NCBI RefSeq assembly: GCF_038449125.1 | Contig: NZ_CP151800.1 | Location: 4,374,406-4,438,405 of the forward strand | Direction of reading: 5' to 3' | DNA from: Kosakonia sp. BYX6 | Lineage (GTDB): Bacteria > Pseudomonadota > Gammaproteobacteria > Enterobacterales > Enterobacteriaceae | DNA: 64,000 bases | Part shown: piece after piece, positions 32,888 through 42,807 of the stretch | Position numbering within the stretch: position 1 is the stretch's first letter | How the letters are laid out: the number at the start of each line of letters is the position of its first letter | Notes under the pieces: generated by a model | The model's input: the letters and a program-made list of their open reading frames with translations, nothing else | Database searches by the model: none | Told to the model about the DNA's origin: nothing | Program-made: the position numbers and the translations under genes

Positions 32888-33925
32888 TTAACGCTTTGAC
32901 GCCACCAGGTTGAGCGCGTGCTCGACAACATGGATATCTGCGCCAGCTTTATGGGCATTCTCACTCAGGTAACGACGCCATTGGCGCGCGCCCGGTACGC
33001 CCTGGAACAGGCCCAACATATGGCGGGTGATATGGCCGAGATAAGCGCCCTGGCTCAGTTCGCGCTCAATGTACGGATACATGGCGCGCACCACCGCGAC
33101 GGGATCGGCATCTGCGCGAGTCGCGCCGAAGATCTCGCGGTCCACCGACGCCAGAATGCCGGGGTTCTGGTAGGCTTCACGCCCGACCATCACGCCATCC
33201 AGATGTTCGAGGTGCGTTTTGGCGTCTTGCAGCGACTTGATGCCGCCATTGATCGCCATTTTTAAGTGCGGGAAATCGCGTTTGAGCTGATAAACACGCG
33301 GGTAATCCAGCGGCGGAATTTCGCGATTCTCTTTCGGGCTTAAGCCGGAAAGCCAGGCTTTACGGGCGTGGATAATAAAGCTTTCGCACTCGCCTTTACC
33401 GGCAACAGTATTGATAAAGTCGCAGAGAAATTCGTAGCTGTCCTGATCGTCAATGCCGATACGCGTTTTCACGGTCACTGGAATGGAAACCACGTCGCGC
33501 ATCGCTTTGATACAGTCCGCCACCAATTGCGCTTCACCCATCAGGCAGGCGCCGAAACGACCATTCTGCACGCGATCGGACGGACAGCCGACATTGAGAT
33601 TGATTTCATCATAACCGCGCACTTCAGCGAGCTTCGCACAGTGAGCCAGTTGCGCCGGATCGCTGCCGCCAAGCTGCAACGCGACCGGATGTTCTTCTTC
33701 GCTGTAGGCCAGATAATCCCCTTTGCCATGAATAATCGCGCCGGTGGTCACCATTTCGGTGTACAGCAGCGTCTGGCGTGACAACAGGCGCAAAAAGTAG
33801 CGGCAATGTCTGTCGGTCCAGTCCAGCATGGGCGCAACGCTAAAGCGACCGGGCCAATGAGAAGCAGAATCGGTGGTCGTTACGCGGGTTTGAGGGGTGT
33901 TTGTCATATCAGGATTACCGTGCAT
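32888..33925 (-). CDS. dusA: DusA, tRNA-dihydrouridine(20/20a) synthase
   Basis: A 345-residue FMN enzyme that reduces U20/U20a of tRNA with NADPH. The TIM-barrel domain holds the FMN-binding [16 protein letters not shown] start and the catalytic Cys114 ([14 protein letters not shown]). The C-terminal helical tRNA-binding domain follows (residues about 255-345). The ATG at 33925 gives MHGNPDM, matching E. coli. An internal ATG at 33907 is possible. Confidence 0.96.
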   Translation of the reverse strand: MHGNPDMTNTPQTRVTTTDSASHWPGRFSVAPMLDWTDRHCRYFLRLLSRQTLLYTEMVTTGAIIHGKGDYLAYSEEEHPVALQLGGSDPAQLAHCAKLAEVRGYDEINLNVGCPSDRVQNGRFGACLMGEAQLVADCIKAMRDVVSIPVTVKTRIGIDDQDSYEFLCDFINTVAGKGECESFIIHARKAWLSGLSPKENREIPPLDYPRVYQLKRDFPHLKMAINGGIKSLQDAKTHLEHLDGVMVGREAYQNPGILASVDREIFGATRADADPVAVVRAMYPYIERELSQGAYLGHITRHMLGLFQGVPGARQWRRYLSENAHKAGADIHVVEHALNLVASKR

Positions 33926-34184
33926 TTTTTGGCCGTTATAAAATCATTATCTCGTCACCGCGCCCACTCAAGGCGCGGCTGATACCGGCTCCTGAAATCG
34001 CGGGGCGTCATTCTAGCATAGTGAAACGCCTTAAACCCGGTGGAGTGCAGTTGGCTATACCGGGTTATCTTTTCACCTTTATTTGTACAAATTTGAATCA
34101 ACACCTATCATTTTTGGTAGTCATAGGAAATGCATGTAAATAGCTGAGCGCTGTTCACTACCATCACGGAAAAGGAGTTGAAAA

Positions 34185-34808
34185 ATGACCACACCTTATG
34201 TTCGCCTCGATAAAAATAATGCTGCTGTTCTGCTCGTCGATCACCAAACGGGTTTGCTGTCCCTGGTGAGAGATATCGATCCTGACAAGTTCAAAAACAA
34301 CGTGTTGGCATTAGGCGATCTCGCGAAATATTTTAAGCTTCCCACCATTTTAACGACCAGTTTCGAAACAGGTCCGAATGGCCCTCTTGTCCCTGAATTG
34401 AAAACGCAATTTCCCAATGCGCCTTATATTGCGCGGCCCGGCAATATCAACGCCTGGGATAACGAAGAGTTCGTGAAAGCCGTGAAAGCGACGGGTAAAA
34501 AACAGCTGATTATCGCGGGCGTAGTGACGGAAGTTTGCGTGGCTTTCCCCGCGTTGTCCGCACTGGAAGAAGGTTACGAGGTGTTTGTTGTAACCGACGC
34601 GTCGGGAACGTTCAATGAAATCACCCGGCATTCGGCATGGGATCGCATGTCACAAGCCGGAGCACAGCTAATGACCTGGTTTGGTGTCGCGTGCGAGTTA
34701 CATCGCGACTGGCGTAACGATATTGAAGGTCTGGGTAATCTGTTCTCCAACCATATTCCGGACTACCGCAACCTGATGACCAGCTACAACACGCTCAGCA
34801 ACAAATAA
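34185..34808 (+). CDS. ycaC: YcaC, isochorismatase-like cysteine hydrolase
   Basis: A 207-residue protein nearly identical to E. coli YcaC. The isochorismatase-like fold carries the catalytic-type Asp19 (LLVDHQ) and Cys118 (VVTEVCVAFPAL). The physiological substrate is unknown; the E. coli protein is an octameric hydrolase of unproven function. AAAGGAGTTG precedes the ATG. E. coli ycaC lies near 20 min, so its presence between dusA and a TraF-like gene marks a relocated or additional copy. It is a single gene with a shared downstream hairpin. Confidence 0.88.
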   Translation: MTTPYVRLDKNNAAVLLVDHQTGLLSLVRDIDPDKFKNNVLALGDLAKYFKLPTILTTSFETGPNGPLVPELKTQFPNAPYIARPGNINAWDNEEFVKAVKATGKKQLIIAGVVTEVCVAFPALSALEEGYEVFVVTDASGTFNEITRHSAWDRMSQAGAQLMTWFGVACELHRDWRNDIEGLGNLFSNHIPDYRNLMTSYNTLSNK

Positions 34809-34821
34809 CCGCAGACGAAAA

Positions 34822-34842
34822 CCGGAGGCGCTGCGCCTCCGG
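34822..34842. terminator. Hairpin between ycaC and the TraF-like gene
   Basis: Perfect 9-bp stem CCGGAGGCG/CGCCTCCGG with a CTG loop between convergent genes. On the minus strand TTTTCG follows, so it suits the TraF-like gene better. Confidence 0.8.
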
Positions 34843-34849
34843 TCGATCC

Positions 34850-36166
34850 TTAGAATGTCAGGCTAAACTGCGCGCCCGCCCCCCAGGTTTCATCTTCGCC
34901 AACCAGGCCCATTAAATCGATATGAACCCGGTTAAACGGCGCGAAACCGACACCGCCGGTGAAGACGTTTTTGTCATCGCCTTTGACATCTGCGCGATAA
35001 CCAGCGCGCACCGCCAGCCAGTTAAGCGGGCGCACTTCCGCACCGACACCCACATACTGCGAGTTCTCTTCGCTCTTAAAGCCTTTGGTCTCGGTTAAAT
35101 CACCGTCCGCGCTCAGGGTCACTAAATCGTTGTGCCATGCCGCGCCTGCGGTCACCACTGGGCTAATCTGGTAGGTATCTTTGTAGTTGGTGACAACGCC
35201 CGTGCGGCCGTTACGGATATACACGTTTTGGGTGTCGATATCGCGGGAAATCAGGTTCTGCCCGGTTAAACCGACCGTTACGTTATCGCCAAAATCGGCC
35301 GCCATGCCGACATCGATGTTAAAACCGGTGTCATCCTTGCGGTAGCGGCTGCTGTTCCAGTCGCTGCTGTCGTAGTCGTAAATCGACGCCGTGTAGTTGT
35401 AGACCCAGGTTTTTTGCAGTTTCGGCGTCATACCGATGGATAACGGCACGCCGCCGACATCAAACTGACGCGCCATCGCTATACCGAAATCTGAAACAAT
35501 GGCGGCGCGGCCTGCGGCGGTCGAGTTCAGGTTTTGAGTTATCTCATCGCTGCCGTTCGGCGATAACGCCGCGTTCAACGCTTCGCCAACCGCGACGGTG
35601 GTGCTGTTTTGAATGCTGCGCAGGTAATCAATATCTTGCTGATCGATATTGGAGCTGACGCGTGCATGCGCATACGCTTTGGTGACAAAGGCGACGGAGA
35701 GCACATCATTGGGAATGCTGACGGCAAGCCCGGCAGCGGCTTTCGCTTGTGCGGTTTTGCCTTTCAGAAAGACCAGTTCATCGGCGAGATCTTTCGCCGC
35801 GCTCTGGAATTGGTTTACCGTACCGAGCGGGTCGGCAATGATTTGCGCAGCGGTGAGGTTATCAACAACGTCTTTATAGTCATCGATCTTGTCATTGATG
35901 TGGTCAATTTCATCGCGCAGATTATCTTTATCGGTAATTTGCGCCTGAATGGAAGGAAGAATAACCGTTATATCGTCTTCCGGTTGTGCTTTTGCCAGCA
36001 ACGCCGGGTTAATCAATGCTCCACTGCCGTAATTCGCGGAGGCAACGCCTGTTCCCCCCATTGCATCATTGCGTGCTTCTGCCCAGGTATTTGCTGCTCC
36101 CGCCTGATTTGCCACAAAAAAGGAGACAGCGATCGCGACCACCGAAAGTTTACATTTTTTTTCCAC
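34850..36166 (-). CDS. TraF-like (PF13729-type) outer-membrane beta-barrel protein
   Basis: A 438-residue exported protein. The signal peptide is cleaved near AGA-AN (residue 24-25). A region with ARNDAMGGTGVASANYGSGALINPALL is typical of FadL/TraF_2-type barrels. A coiled-coil-like segment lies at about 80-125 (DEIDHINDKIDDYKDVVDNL). A beta-strand-rich C-terminus ends in phenylalanine (GAQFSLTF), the usual outer-membrane insertion signal. The TraF name is historical: the gene is chromosomal and no conjugation gene is nearby. Its substrate or role is unknown. It is divergent from zur. Confidence 0.8.
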   Translation of the reverse strand: MEKKCKLSVVAIAVSFFVANQAGAANTWAEARNDAMGGTGVASANYGSGALINPALLAKAQPEDDITVILPSIQAQITDKDNLRDEIDHINDKIDDYKDVVDNLTAAQIIADPLGTVNQFQSAAKDLADELVFLKGKTAQAKAAAGLAVSIPNDVLSVAFVTKAYAHARVSSNIDQQDIDYLRSIQNSTTVAVGEALNAALSPNGSDEITQNLNSTAAGRAAIVSDFGIAMARQFDVGGVPLSIGMTPKLQKTWVYNYTASIYDYDSSDWNSSRYRKDDTGFNIDVGMAADFGDNVTVGLTGQNLISRDIDTQNVYIRNGRTGVVTNYKDTYQISPVVTAGAAWHNDLVTLSADGDLTETKGFKSEENSQYVGVGAEVRPLNWLAVRAGYRADVKGDDKNVFTGGVGFAPFNRVHIDLMGLVGEDETWGAGAQFSLTF

Positions 36167-36446
36167 AGTATGTGTCTCGTAGCCAGATGAGTATTTAAGC
36201 CTGTTAGTTTTCGCACAAACAGGAATGCACTATTGCTGTGAATAACATCAAAAAATGGGGCTAACTCTTTCGAACGTCTTGCCGCGCGCGAATATTGTTG
36301 TTTTAGAGATAACACTCCTATTTATAGAAGAGGATAGGCGTTTCGGGTAGCAAACAGCGAAAGGAGATTGCGGGCGGCGATCTCGGCGTTTCGGGTAGGA
36401 CATGGTAAAGTGTGGCTCTTGTGTTTCCACCGACCAGAGAGCGCCA

Positions 36447-36962
36447 ATGGATAAGACCACTTCGCAAGAGATGTTAGTGCAGGCTGAAAAGCTATGCGCA
36501 CAGCGCAATGTGCGCCTGACTCCGCAGCGTCTTGAGGTATTGCGGTTATTGAGCCTGCAACAAGGTGCGATTAGCGCCTATGACCTGCTCGATCTGTTAC
36601 GTGAAAGCGAACCACAGGCTAAGCCACCAACCGTTTATCGCGCCCTTGATTTCCTGCTGGAGCAAGGCTTTGTTCACAAGGTGGAGTCAGCAAACAGCTA
36701 TGTGCTGTGCCATCTTTTCGATCAACCGACGCACACATCCGCCATGTTTATTTGCGATCGCTGCGGTTCGGTAAAGGAAGAACAAGCAGAAGGCGTGGAA
36801 GATATTATGCACGCGCTGGCGGCGAAAATGGGCTTTGCCCTGCGCCATAACGTGATTGAAGCGCATGGTTTGTGCGCGGCCTGCGTGGAAGTGGAATCTT
36901 GCCGTCATCACAGTGATTGCCAGCATGACCACAGCATTCAAGTTAAAAAGAAACCACGCTAA
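36447..36962 (+). CDS. zur: Zur, zinc uptake repressor
   Basis: A 171-residue Fur-family dimeric repressor that shuts off znuABC and related zinc-uptake genes when zinc is sufficient. The winged-helix domain spans about 1-90 (LTPQRLEVLRLLSLQQGAIS). The dimerisation domain has the structural-zinc cysteines (FICDRCG and HGLCAACVEVESC) and a His-rich tail. ATG 36447 gives MDKTTSQEML, matching E. coli. A frame extension to 36402 is not conserved. Confidence 0.97.
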   Translation: MDKTTSQEMLVQAEKLCAQRNVRLTPQRLEVLRLLSLQQGAISAYDLLDLLRESEPQAKPPTVYRALDFLLEQGFVHKVESANSYVLCHLFDQPTHTSAMFICDRCGSVKEEQAEGVEDIMHALAAKMGFALRHNVIEAHGLCAACVEVESCRHHSDCQHDHSIQVKKKPR

Positions 36963-36994
36963 CTACTTATTTTCTTCTATTATTTTTCGCTTTT

Positions 36995-37215
36995 CGCGTC
37001 TTTCACTTTCTATATCCCGAAAGATTTCGCGTTTTAGCAAGGCGGCAAGCGCACGAATCAAGAGGAGCATACTCAAGTATGTGACTCTTGTGAGTAAGCG
37101 TAGCCAACGCAGAAAAAACGTGAAAGATAAAGGGATTGGGGAGCATACATCAGTATGTGACCCGTGTGAGTAAGTGCAGCAAACGCCGATAAAACGTGAA
37201 AGATAAAGGGAGATA
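36995..37215. repeat. ERIC-like element with a tandem second core
   Basis: The stretch after zur contains an ERIC-like core (AAGGCGGCAAGCGCACGAAT, AGGAGCATAC, GTATGTGAC, GCGTAGCCAACGC) at about 37039-37112. An approximate second copy (GGGGAGCATACATCAGTATG, GTAAGTGCAGCAAACGC) follows at about 37137-37187. Each core is followed by the same AAAACGTGAAAGATAAAGGG. Inverted TCTTTCAC (36999-37006) and GTGAAAGA ends bracket the unit. The whole forms nested hairpins and fills the zur-yjbJ gap. Confidence 0.75.
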
Positions 37216-37286
37216 AGGGATGGTACATCCTTGTACCTTCGGGCAGGGTAGCCTTTAAAACTTAACACTTTGAGGGGGAGTGCTTG

Positions 37287-37496
37287 CTACCAGCGGTAAT
37301 CGTTACGCGTTTCCCAATCCGTAACTTCCTTCTCCGCCTGATCTTTTGCGTAACCGTAACGCTCCTGGATTTTACCAACCAGCTGCTCACGTTTACCTTC
37401 GATGACCGTCATATCGTCATCGGTGAGTTTGCCCCATTTCTCTTTAACAGTACCTTTGAACTGTTTCCAGTTACCGCCGACTTCGTCTTTATTCAT
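37287..37496 (-). CDS. yjbJ: YjbJ, CsbD-family stress protein
   Basis: A 69-residue hydrophilic helical protein of the CsbD family (MNKDEVGGNWKQFKGTVKEK), very abundant in stationary-phase E. coli and sigma-S dependent there. The molecular function is unknown. AAGGAGTCAACT precedes the ATG. It sits between zur and dinF as in E. coli. Confidence 0.95.
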   Translation of the reverse strand: MNKDEVGGNWKQFKGTVKEKWGKLTDDDMTVIEGKREQLVGKIQERYGYAKDQAEKEVTDWETRNDYRW

Positions 37497-37650
37497 AGTT
37501 GACTCCTTATCGTTCGGTTAAAAATAACGTTCTCGTTGTGCTGAACGTAATGATTATTGTAGTTAAGGATTCCGCATAATGTTTCATATTCGGAATCTTC
37601 ACCCATCCAAACGACAAGAAATAGTGAGTGCGAGTCGAGAAAAAGCGTGA

Positions 37651-38985
37651 TCAAGAGTGGTCGACAGCGGCAAACCAGCTGCCATTACGCCAGTGACGTC
37701 GCCACACCAGCGCAAGCGTCAGGCCGCGCAACGCCAGAAACACGGCCAGCGATAACCATAAACCGTGGTTGCCAAGCACAGGTACTGTCAGAAGCGTGAC
37801 GGCAAAACCCGCCGCGGCGATCGCCATACTGTTTCGCATCTCAGCGGCGCGCGTGGCGCCAACGAACATGCCATCTAACAAATAACACCACACACCCACC
37901 AGCGGCAGAACAACTTGCCAGATCAGGTAATGCCCGGCGAGCTGTTGCAGCTCTGGCAAAGAGGTTAATAGCGCAATGATCGGCTTGCCCGCCAGCGCAT
38001 AAACGGCGGCGAAAGCCACGGCGACAAGCCCGGCCTGACGGCATGCGGCTCGCCAGATATGCAGCAACTGGCTGCCATCGCGCGCACCGTAAGCCTGCCC
38101 GGAATGCGCTTCAACCGCGTAAGCAAAGCCGTCCAGCGCATAGGCGGTGAAGGTCAGAAACATCATCAGCACCGCATTGGCGGCGACCGTCTCACTGCCA
38201 AGACGCGCACCCAACACTGTTATCGAACCGAAGCAGAGTTGCAGCAACAGCGAGCGCAACATGATGTCGCGGTTCAGCGCCAGCAAACGCCGGACACCAC
38301 CGCGCCAGGCATTTTTTAGCATCGACAACGCGATGCCCCGCCGCTGCAACACCTGCCAGACCATCAGCAACCCGATAGCAAACGTCACATATTCGGCAAT
38401 CACCGTGGCGAGCGCCGCGCCCTGCACATTCATATGCAGACCCATAACCAGCCATAAATCGAGCACGATATTGAAGACGTTGCCCACCACCAGCAGGATC
38501 ACCGGTGCGCGGGCATACTGCACACCAAGTAGCCAGCCGAGCAGCACCAGATTCCCCAGCGACGCGGGCGCACTGAGCCAGCGAATTTCAAGAAAACGCC
38601 GCGCCTGAAATAACACAGCCTCGCTTCCGCCGGTGATATGCAAAGCAAGATCGATAAGGGGTGTGCGTAGCAAAACAATCAGAACACCCGCGCCAAGTGC
38701 CAGTAAAAGAGGCTGCACAAGTGCGCGCGCTAGCGCGAAGGCGTTTTTCGCGCCGAAAGCCTGAGCGGTAAGACCGGTCGTGCTCATGCGCAGAAACAGC
38801 AGCAGCATAAATAAGAAGCTGGTTGCCGTTGCGCCAATCGCCACGCCGCCGAGATAAACGGGACTATCGAGATGCCCAATAACAGCGGTATCCACCAGCC
38901 CCAACAGTGGGACAGTGATGTTAGAGAAGATCATGGGCAGCGCGAGCCGCCACAGAGCTTTGTCGGATGCGGTCAGCAGCGGCAT
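37651..38985 (-). CDS. dinF: DinF, MATE-family efflux protein
   Basis: A 444-residue inner-membrane antiporter with 12 predicted helices of the MATE family (start MPLLTASDKALWRLALPMIFSN). In E. coli dinF is the second gene of the SOS-induced lexA-dinF operon and protects against oxidative stress and bile salts. It lies 75 bases downstream of lexA on the same strand. No separate terminator is visible between them, so cotranscription is likely. Confidence 0.95.
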   Translation of the reverse strand: MPLLTASDKALWRLALPMIFSNITVPLLGLVDTAVIGHLDSPVYLGGVAIGATATSFLFMLLLFLRMSTTGLTAQAFGAKNAFALARALVQPLLLALGAGVLIVLLRTPLIDLALHITGGSEAVLFQARRFLEIRWLSAPASLGNLVLLGWLLGVQYARAPVILLVVGNVFNIVLDLWLVMGLHMNVQGAALATVIAEYVTFAIGLLMVWQVLQRRGIALSMLKNAWRGGVRRLLALNRDIMLRSLLLQLCFGSITVLGARLGSETVAANAVLMMFLTFTAYALDGFAYAVEAHSGQAYGARDGSQLLHIWRAACRQAGLVAVAFAAVYALAGKPIIALLTSLPELQQLAGHYLIWQVVLPLVGVWCYLLDGMFVGATRAAEMRNSMAIAAAGFAVTLLTVPVLGNHGLWLSLAVFLALRGLTLALVWRRHWRNGSWFAAVDHS

Positions 38986-39060
38986 AGCATGAGCGTTAAT
39001 GGATGAGAATAGAATGACGCTGCGGCGCGAAATACTGCACCGCAGCAGAGAAAGTGGGCG

Positions 39061-39675
39061 TTACAGCCATTCACCGTTGCGGATGACGCCAACCGCCAGC
39101 CCTTCAATGGTGAAGTTTTGATCGCGCAGGTCGACAACAATTGGGGAAAAGTCGGTGTTTTCCGGTAACAGTTCAACGGTGTTGCCCTGCTTTTTCAGGC
39201 GCTTAACGGTTACTTCGTCTTCGATACGCGCCACAACCACCTGGCCGTTACGTACATCCTGCGTTTTATGCACCGCCAGCAGATCGCCGTCCATAATACC
39301 GATATCTTTCATCGACATACCGCTAACGCGCAGCAGGAAATCCGCATGCGGTTTAAAAAGGCTGGGATCGACCTGATAGTGGCCTTCGATATGCTGTTGC
39401 GCCAGCAGCGGTTCACCCGCAGCGACGCGACCAATCAGCGGCAGCCCGGCATCATTTTCTTCTTCCACCAGCAGGCGAAGACCACGTGATGCGCCAGATA
39501 CGATTTCGATCACCCCTTTGCGTGCCAGCGCTTTAAGGTGTTCTTCGGCTGCATTTGGGGAACGGAACCCCAATTGCTGTGCGATTTCCGCACGCGTCGG
39601 TGGCATACCGGTTTGGGTGATACGATCGCGAATAAGATCGAACACCTCTTGCTGCCTGGCCGTTAATGCTTTCAT
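39061..39675 (-). CDS. lexA: LexA, SOS repressor
   Basis: A 204-residue repressor. The winged helix spans residues 1-70 with the recognition helix around 40-52. The self-cleavage site is Ala86-Gly87 (RVAAGEP), the catalytic serine Ser121 (SGMSMKD) and the lysine Lys158 (VKRLKK region). The numbering is two higher than E. coli because the hinge (EEENDAG) has two extra residues. RecA filaments trigger autocleavage. It controls uvrA/ssb and its own operon through the SOS boxes seen in this window. Confidence 0.98.
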   Translation of the reverse strand: MKALTARQQEVFDLIRDRITQTGMPPTRAEIAQQLGFRSPNAAEEHLKALARKGVIEIVSGASRGLRLLVEEENDAGLPLIGRVAAGEPLLAQQHIEGHYQVDPSLFKPHADFLLRVSGMSMKDIGIMDGDLLAVHKTQDVRNGQVVVARIEDEVTVKRLKKQGNTVELLPENTDFSPIVVDLRDQNFTIEGLAVGVIRNGEWL

Positions 39676-39683
39676 CCCGCCCC

Positions 39684-39720
39684 CTGGGTGTATATACAGT
39701 TATGCTGTGAGTATATACAG
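39684..39720 (-). promoter_or_regulatory. Two LexA-binding SOS boxes upstream of lexA
   Basis: CTGGGTGTATATACAG (39684-39699) and CTGTGAGTATATACAG (39705-39720), read on the plus strand, both fit CTG-N10-CAG and are spaced 21 bp. This is the tandem autoregulatory arrangement of E. coli lexA. Confidence 0.95.
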
Positions 39721-39783
39721 TTAACGGCGATTTTGAAACCAAAATTAAGTAAAAAACCAGGGCGTTATCGAATTATGGAACCC

Positions 39784-40152
39784 CTATCGAAAATGCGACC
39801 AAAGCAGCGAGATCCAGGTAAACAGCGCCAGTAGAATCGACATCAGCACCGCCGCCGACCCCATATCTTTTGCCCGGCCGGAAAGCTCATGGAATTCAGA
39901 ACCTATACGGTCGACCACCGCTTCGATGGCGCTATTGAGGATTTCGACAATCATCACCAGCGTAACGGAGCCAATTAACAGGACACGGGTTATCGCGTCG
40001 ATATCCAAAAAGGCGGCAATAATAATAGCCAGAATGACCGCCACCGCCTCCTGTCGAAATGCGGCTTCATTGATCCAGGCGGCACGTATACCTTTCCAGG
40101 AATATCCCGCGGCTTTAATGATCCGGGTGAGTCCGGTGCTATTATTGGCCAT
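39784..40152 (-). CDS. dgkA: DgkA, diacylglycerol kinase
   Basis: A 122-residue trimeric inner-membrane kinase that rephosphorylates diacylglycerol produced by membrane-derived oligosaccharide synthesis. It has three membrane helices (about 30-48, 55-75, 96-118). The catalytic segment EILNSAIEAVVDRIG-SEFHELSGRAKDMGSA carries the conserved Glu and Asp/Asn residues. Divergent from plsB. Confidence 0.97.
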   Translation of the reverse strand: MANNSTGLTRIIKAAGYSWKGIRAAWINEAAFRQEAVAVILAIIIAAFLDIDAITRVLLIGSVTLVMIVEILNSAIEAVVDRIGSEFHELSGRAKDMGSAAVLMSILLALFTWISLLWSHFR

Positions 40153-40156
40153 TAAA

Positions 40157-40184
40157 AGAACCTTTTTAAAAATTAAGCGTCAAT
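40157..40184 (+). promoter_or_regulatory. Putative sigma-E promoter of plsB
   Basis: AGAACCTT (from 40157) and GTCAA (40179-40183) with about 15 bases between the conserved cores match the sigma-E pattern GGAACTT-N15/16-TCAAA. E. coli plsB has a sigma-E promoter in the same dgkA-plsB gap. Confidence 0.55.
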
Positions 40185-40281
40185 GTCTACGCAAGCGCGT
40201 AGCAGTACAACAGAAATTATGCGCGCTTTCTGATATTCTTGCGGCGCAATGGCACTATTAACCAGAGGCTTTACATCCTTT

Positions 40282-42705
40282 ATGTCCGGCTGGCCACGAA
40301 TTTACTACAAATTACTGAATTTACCATTAAGCGTGCTGGTAAAAAGTAAATCGATTCCTGCAGAACCTGCACAGGAACTGGGTCTCGATACATCACGTCC
40401 CATCATGTACGTGTTGCCTTATAACTCTAAGGCTGACTTGATGACTTTGCGCGCTCAGTGTCTGGCACATGAATTGCCCGATCCCCTGGAACCGCTGGAA
40501 ATCGACGGCGCGCTGTTACCACGTTTCGTGTTTATCCACGGCGGCCCGCGTGTATTCACCTATTACACGCCGAAAGAAGAGTCGATCAAACTGTTTCACG
40601 ACTACCTGGATTTGCACCGCAGCCATCCTGATTTGGATGTGCAAATGGTGCCGGTGTCGGTGATGTTTGGCCGCTCGCCAGGGCGTGAAAAAGGCGAAAT
40701 CAACCCGCCGTTACGCATGCTGAATGGCATCCAAAAATTCTTTGCTGTCTCCTGGCTTGGCCGCGACAGCTTTGTGCGTTTCTCTCCGCCGGTTTCGCTG
40801 CGCCGTATGGCGACCGAACACGGCACGGATAAAATCATCGCGCAGAAACTGGCGCGCGTGGCGCGTATGCACTTCGCCCGTCAACGCCTGGCTGCGGTTG
40901 GCCCTCGCCTGCCGGCACGCCAGGATCTGTTCAATAAACTGCTTTCGTCCAAAGCGATTGCCCGCGCGGTCGAAGATGAAGCGCGCAGCAAAAAAATCTC
41001 TCATGATAAAGCGCAGCAAAACGCCATCGCCTTGATGGAAGAGGTTGCCGCCAACTTCTCCTACGAGATGATTCGCCTGACCGACCGTATCCTTGGCTTC
41101 ACCTGGAACCGTCTCTATCAGGGCATCAACGTGCATAACGCCGAGCGCGTGCGTCAGCTAGCGCACGATGGCCACGAAATTGTCTATGTGCCCTGCCACC
41201 GCAGCCATATGGACTATCTGCTGCTCTCGTACGTGCTCTATCACCAGGGGCTGGTGCCGCCGCATATTGCCGCCGGTATCAACCTGAATTTCTGGCCCGC
41301 CGGGCCGATTTTCCGCCGCCTGGGCGCCTTCTTTATTCGCCGTACCTTTAAAGGCAACAAGCTCTATTCCACGGTGTTCCGCGAATATCTGGGCGAGTTG
41401 TTCAGCCGCGGTTATTCGGTGGAATATTTCGTCGAAGGCGGTCGTTCACGCACCGGGCGTTTGCTGGATCCGAAAACCGGTACGCTGTCGATGACTATCC
41501 AGGCGATGCTGCGCGGCGGCACGCGCCCCATCACGCTGGTGCCGATTTATATCGGCTATGAGCATGTGATGGAAGTCGGGACCTACGCCAAAGAACTGCG
41601 CGGCGCGACCAAAGAGAAAGAGAGCCTGTTGCAGATGGTGCGCGGCCTGAGCAAGCTGCGTAACCTGGGTCAGGGGTATGTGAACTTCGGCGAGCCTATT
41701 CCGTTGATGAACTACCTGAACCACCATGTGCCGGAGTGGCGCGAATCGATCGATCCGATTGAAGCTATCCGCCCGGCATGGCTGACGCCAACGGTGAATA
41801 ACATTGCCGCCGATCTGATGGTGCGCATTAATAACGCGGGCGCGGCGAACGCCATGAACCTGTGTTGTACGGCGCTGCTGGCATCGCGTCAGCGTTCGCT
41901 GACCCGCGAGCAACTGACCGAACAGCTCAATTGCTACCTCGATTTGATGCGTAACGTGCCGTATTCCCCGGATTCAACGGCCCCGGCCGCCAGCGCGGCA
42001 CAGCTTATCGATCACGCGCTGCAGATGAACAAGTTCGAGGTCGAGAAAGACACCATCGGCGATATCATCATTCTGCCGCGCGAGCAGGCAGTGCTGATGA
42101 CTTATTACCGCAACAACATCGCACACATGCTGATGCTGCCATCGCTGGTAGCAGCCATTGTGACTCAGCATCGCGCGATTTCCCGCAGTGAGATCCTGCG
42201 CTACGTCGAGTTGCTCTATCCGATGTTAAAAGCCGAGCTGTTCCTGCGTTGGGAAAAAGCAGAGCTGGCGGAAGTACTGGAGAACCTGACACAAGAGTTG
42301 CTGCGCCAGGGTCTGATCATCATCAAAGAGGATCGCCTGAGCATCAACCCGGCGCATTCCCGCACCTTGCAGTTGCTGGCGGCTGGCGCGCGCGAAACCT
42401 TGCAGCGTTACGCCATTACCTTCTGGCTGCTGAGTGCGACCCCGTCAATGAACCGCAGTACACTGGAGAAAGAGAGCCGTACGCTGGCTCAGCGTTTGTC
42501 GGTGCTGCATGGCATCAACGCGCCGGAATTCTTCGATAAAGCGGTGTTCAGTACGCTGGTGTTGACGCTGCGCGATGAAGGCTACATCAGCGATACCGGC
42601 GATGCCGATCCGTCGCGGACGTTAGCTGTATATCAGATGTTGGCAGAGTTGATGACGTCGGATGTGCGTTTGACGATTGAGAGCGCGACACAAGCAGAAG
42701 CGTGA
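40282..42705 (+). CDS. plsB: PlsB, glycerol-3-phosphate acyltransferase
   Basis: An 807-residue inner-membrane enzyme that makes lysophosphatidate from glycerol-3-phosphate and acyl-ACP or acyl-CoA, the first step of phospholipid synthesis. The HX4D motif lies in [12 protein letters not shown], and the [11 protein letters not shown] and [14 protein letters not shown] blocks are present. Start chosen at ATG 40282 ([12 protein letters not shown]), the usual annotation. An in-frame ATG at 40249 adds 11 residues and cannot be excluded, as the ribosome site (AGAGG) sits rather far upstream. Confidence 0.96.
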   Translation: MSGWPRIYYKLLNLPLSVLVKSKSIPAEPAQELGLDTSRPIMYVLPYNSKADLMTLRAQCLAHELPDPLEPLEIDGALLPRFVFIHGGPRVFTYYTPKEESIKLFHDYLDLHRSHPDLDVQMVPVSVMFGRSPGREKGEINPPLRMLNGIQKFFAVSWLGRDSFVRFSPPVSLRRMATEHGTDKIIAQKLARVARMHFARQRLAAVGPRLPARQDLFNKLLSSKAIARAVEDEARSKKISHDKAQQNAIALMEEVAANFSYEMIRLTDRILGFTWNRLYQGINVHNAERVRQLAHDGHEIVYVPCHRSHMDYLLLSYVLYHQGLVPPHIAAGINLNFWPAGPIFRRLGAFFIRRTFKGNKLYSTVFREYLGELFSRGYSVEYFVEGGRSRTGRLLDPKTGTLSMTIQAMLRGGTRPITLVPIYIGYEHVMEVGTYAKELRGATKEKESLLQMVRGLSKLRNLGQGYVNFGEPIPLMNYLNHHVPEWRESIDPIEAIRPAWLTPTVNNIAADLMVRINNAGAANAMNLCCTALLASRQRSLTREQLTEQLNCYLDLMRNVPYSPDSTAPAASAAQLIDHALQMNKFEVEKDTIGDIIILPREQAVLMTYYRNNIAHMLMLPSLVAAIVTQHRAISRSEILRYVELLYPMLKAELFLRWEKAELAEVLENLTQELLRQGLIIIKEDRLSINPAHSRTLQLLAAGARETLQRYAITFWLLSATPSMNRSTLEKESRTLAQRLSVLHGINAPEFFDKAVFSTLVLTLRDEGYISDTGDADPSRTLAVYQMLAELMTSDVRLTIESATQAEA

Positions 42706-42711
42706 TAACCC

Positions 42712-42787
42712 ATGGCCCGGTGGCGCTATGTTTACCGGGCCAATGAGGTTTTGTCGGCCGGATAAGGCATAGCCGCCATCCGGCATG
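42712..42787. repeat. REP pair (BIME) between plsB and ubiA
   Basis: Two oppositely oriented REP units, GCCCGGTGGCGCTATGTTTA-CCGGGCC and GGCCGGATAAGGCATAGCCG-CCATCCGGC, between convergent genes. Each forms a hairpin. Confidence 0.85.
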
Positions 42788-42807
42788 CAACACAAAACAG
42801 CGTTAAA

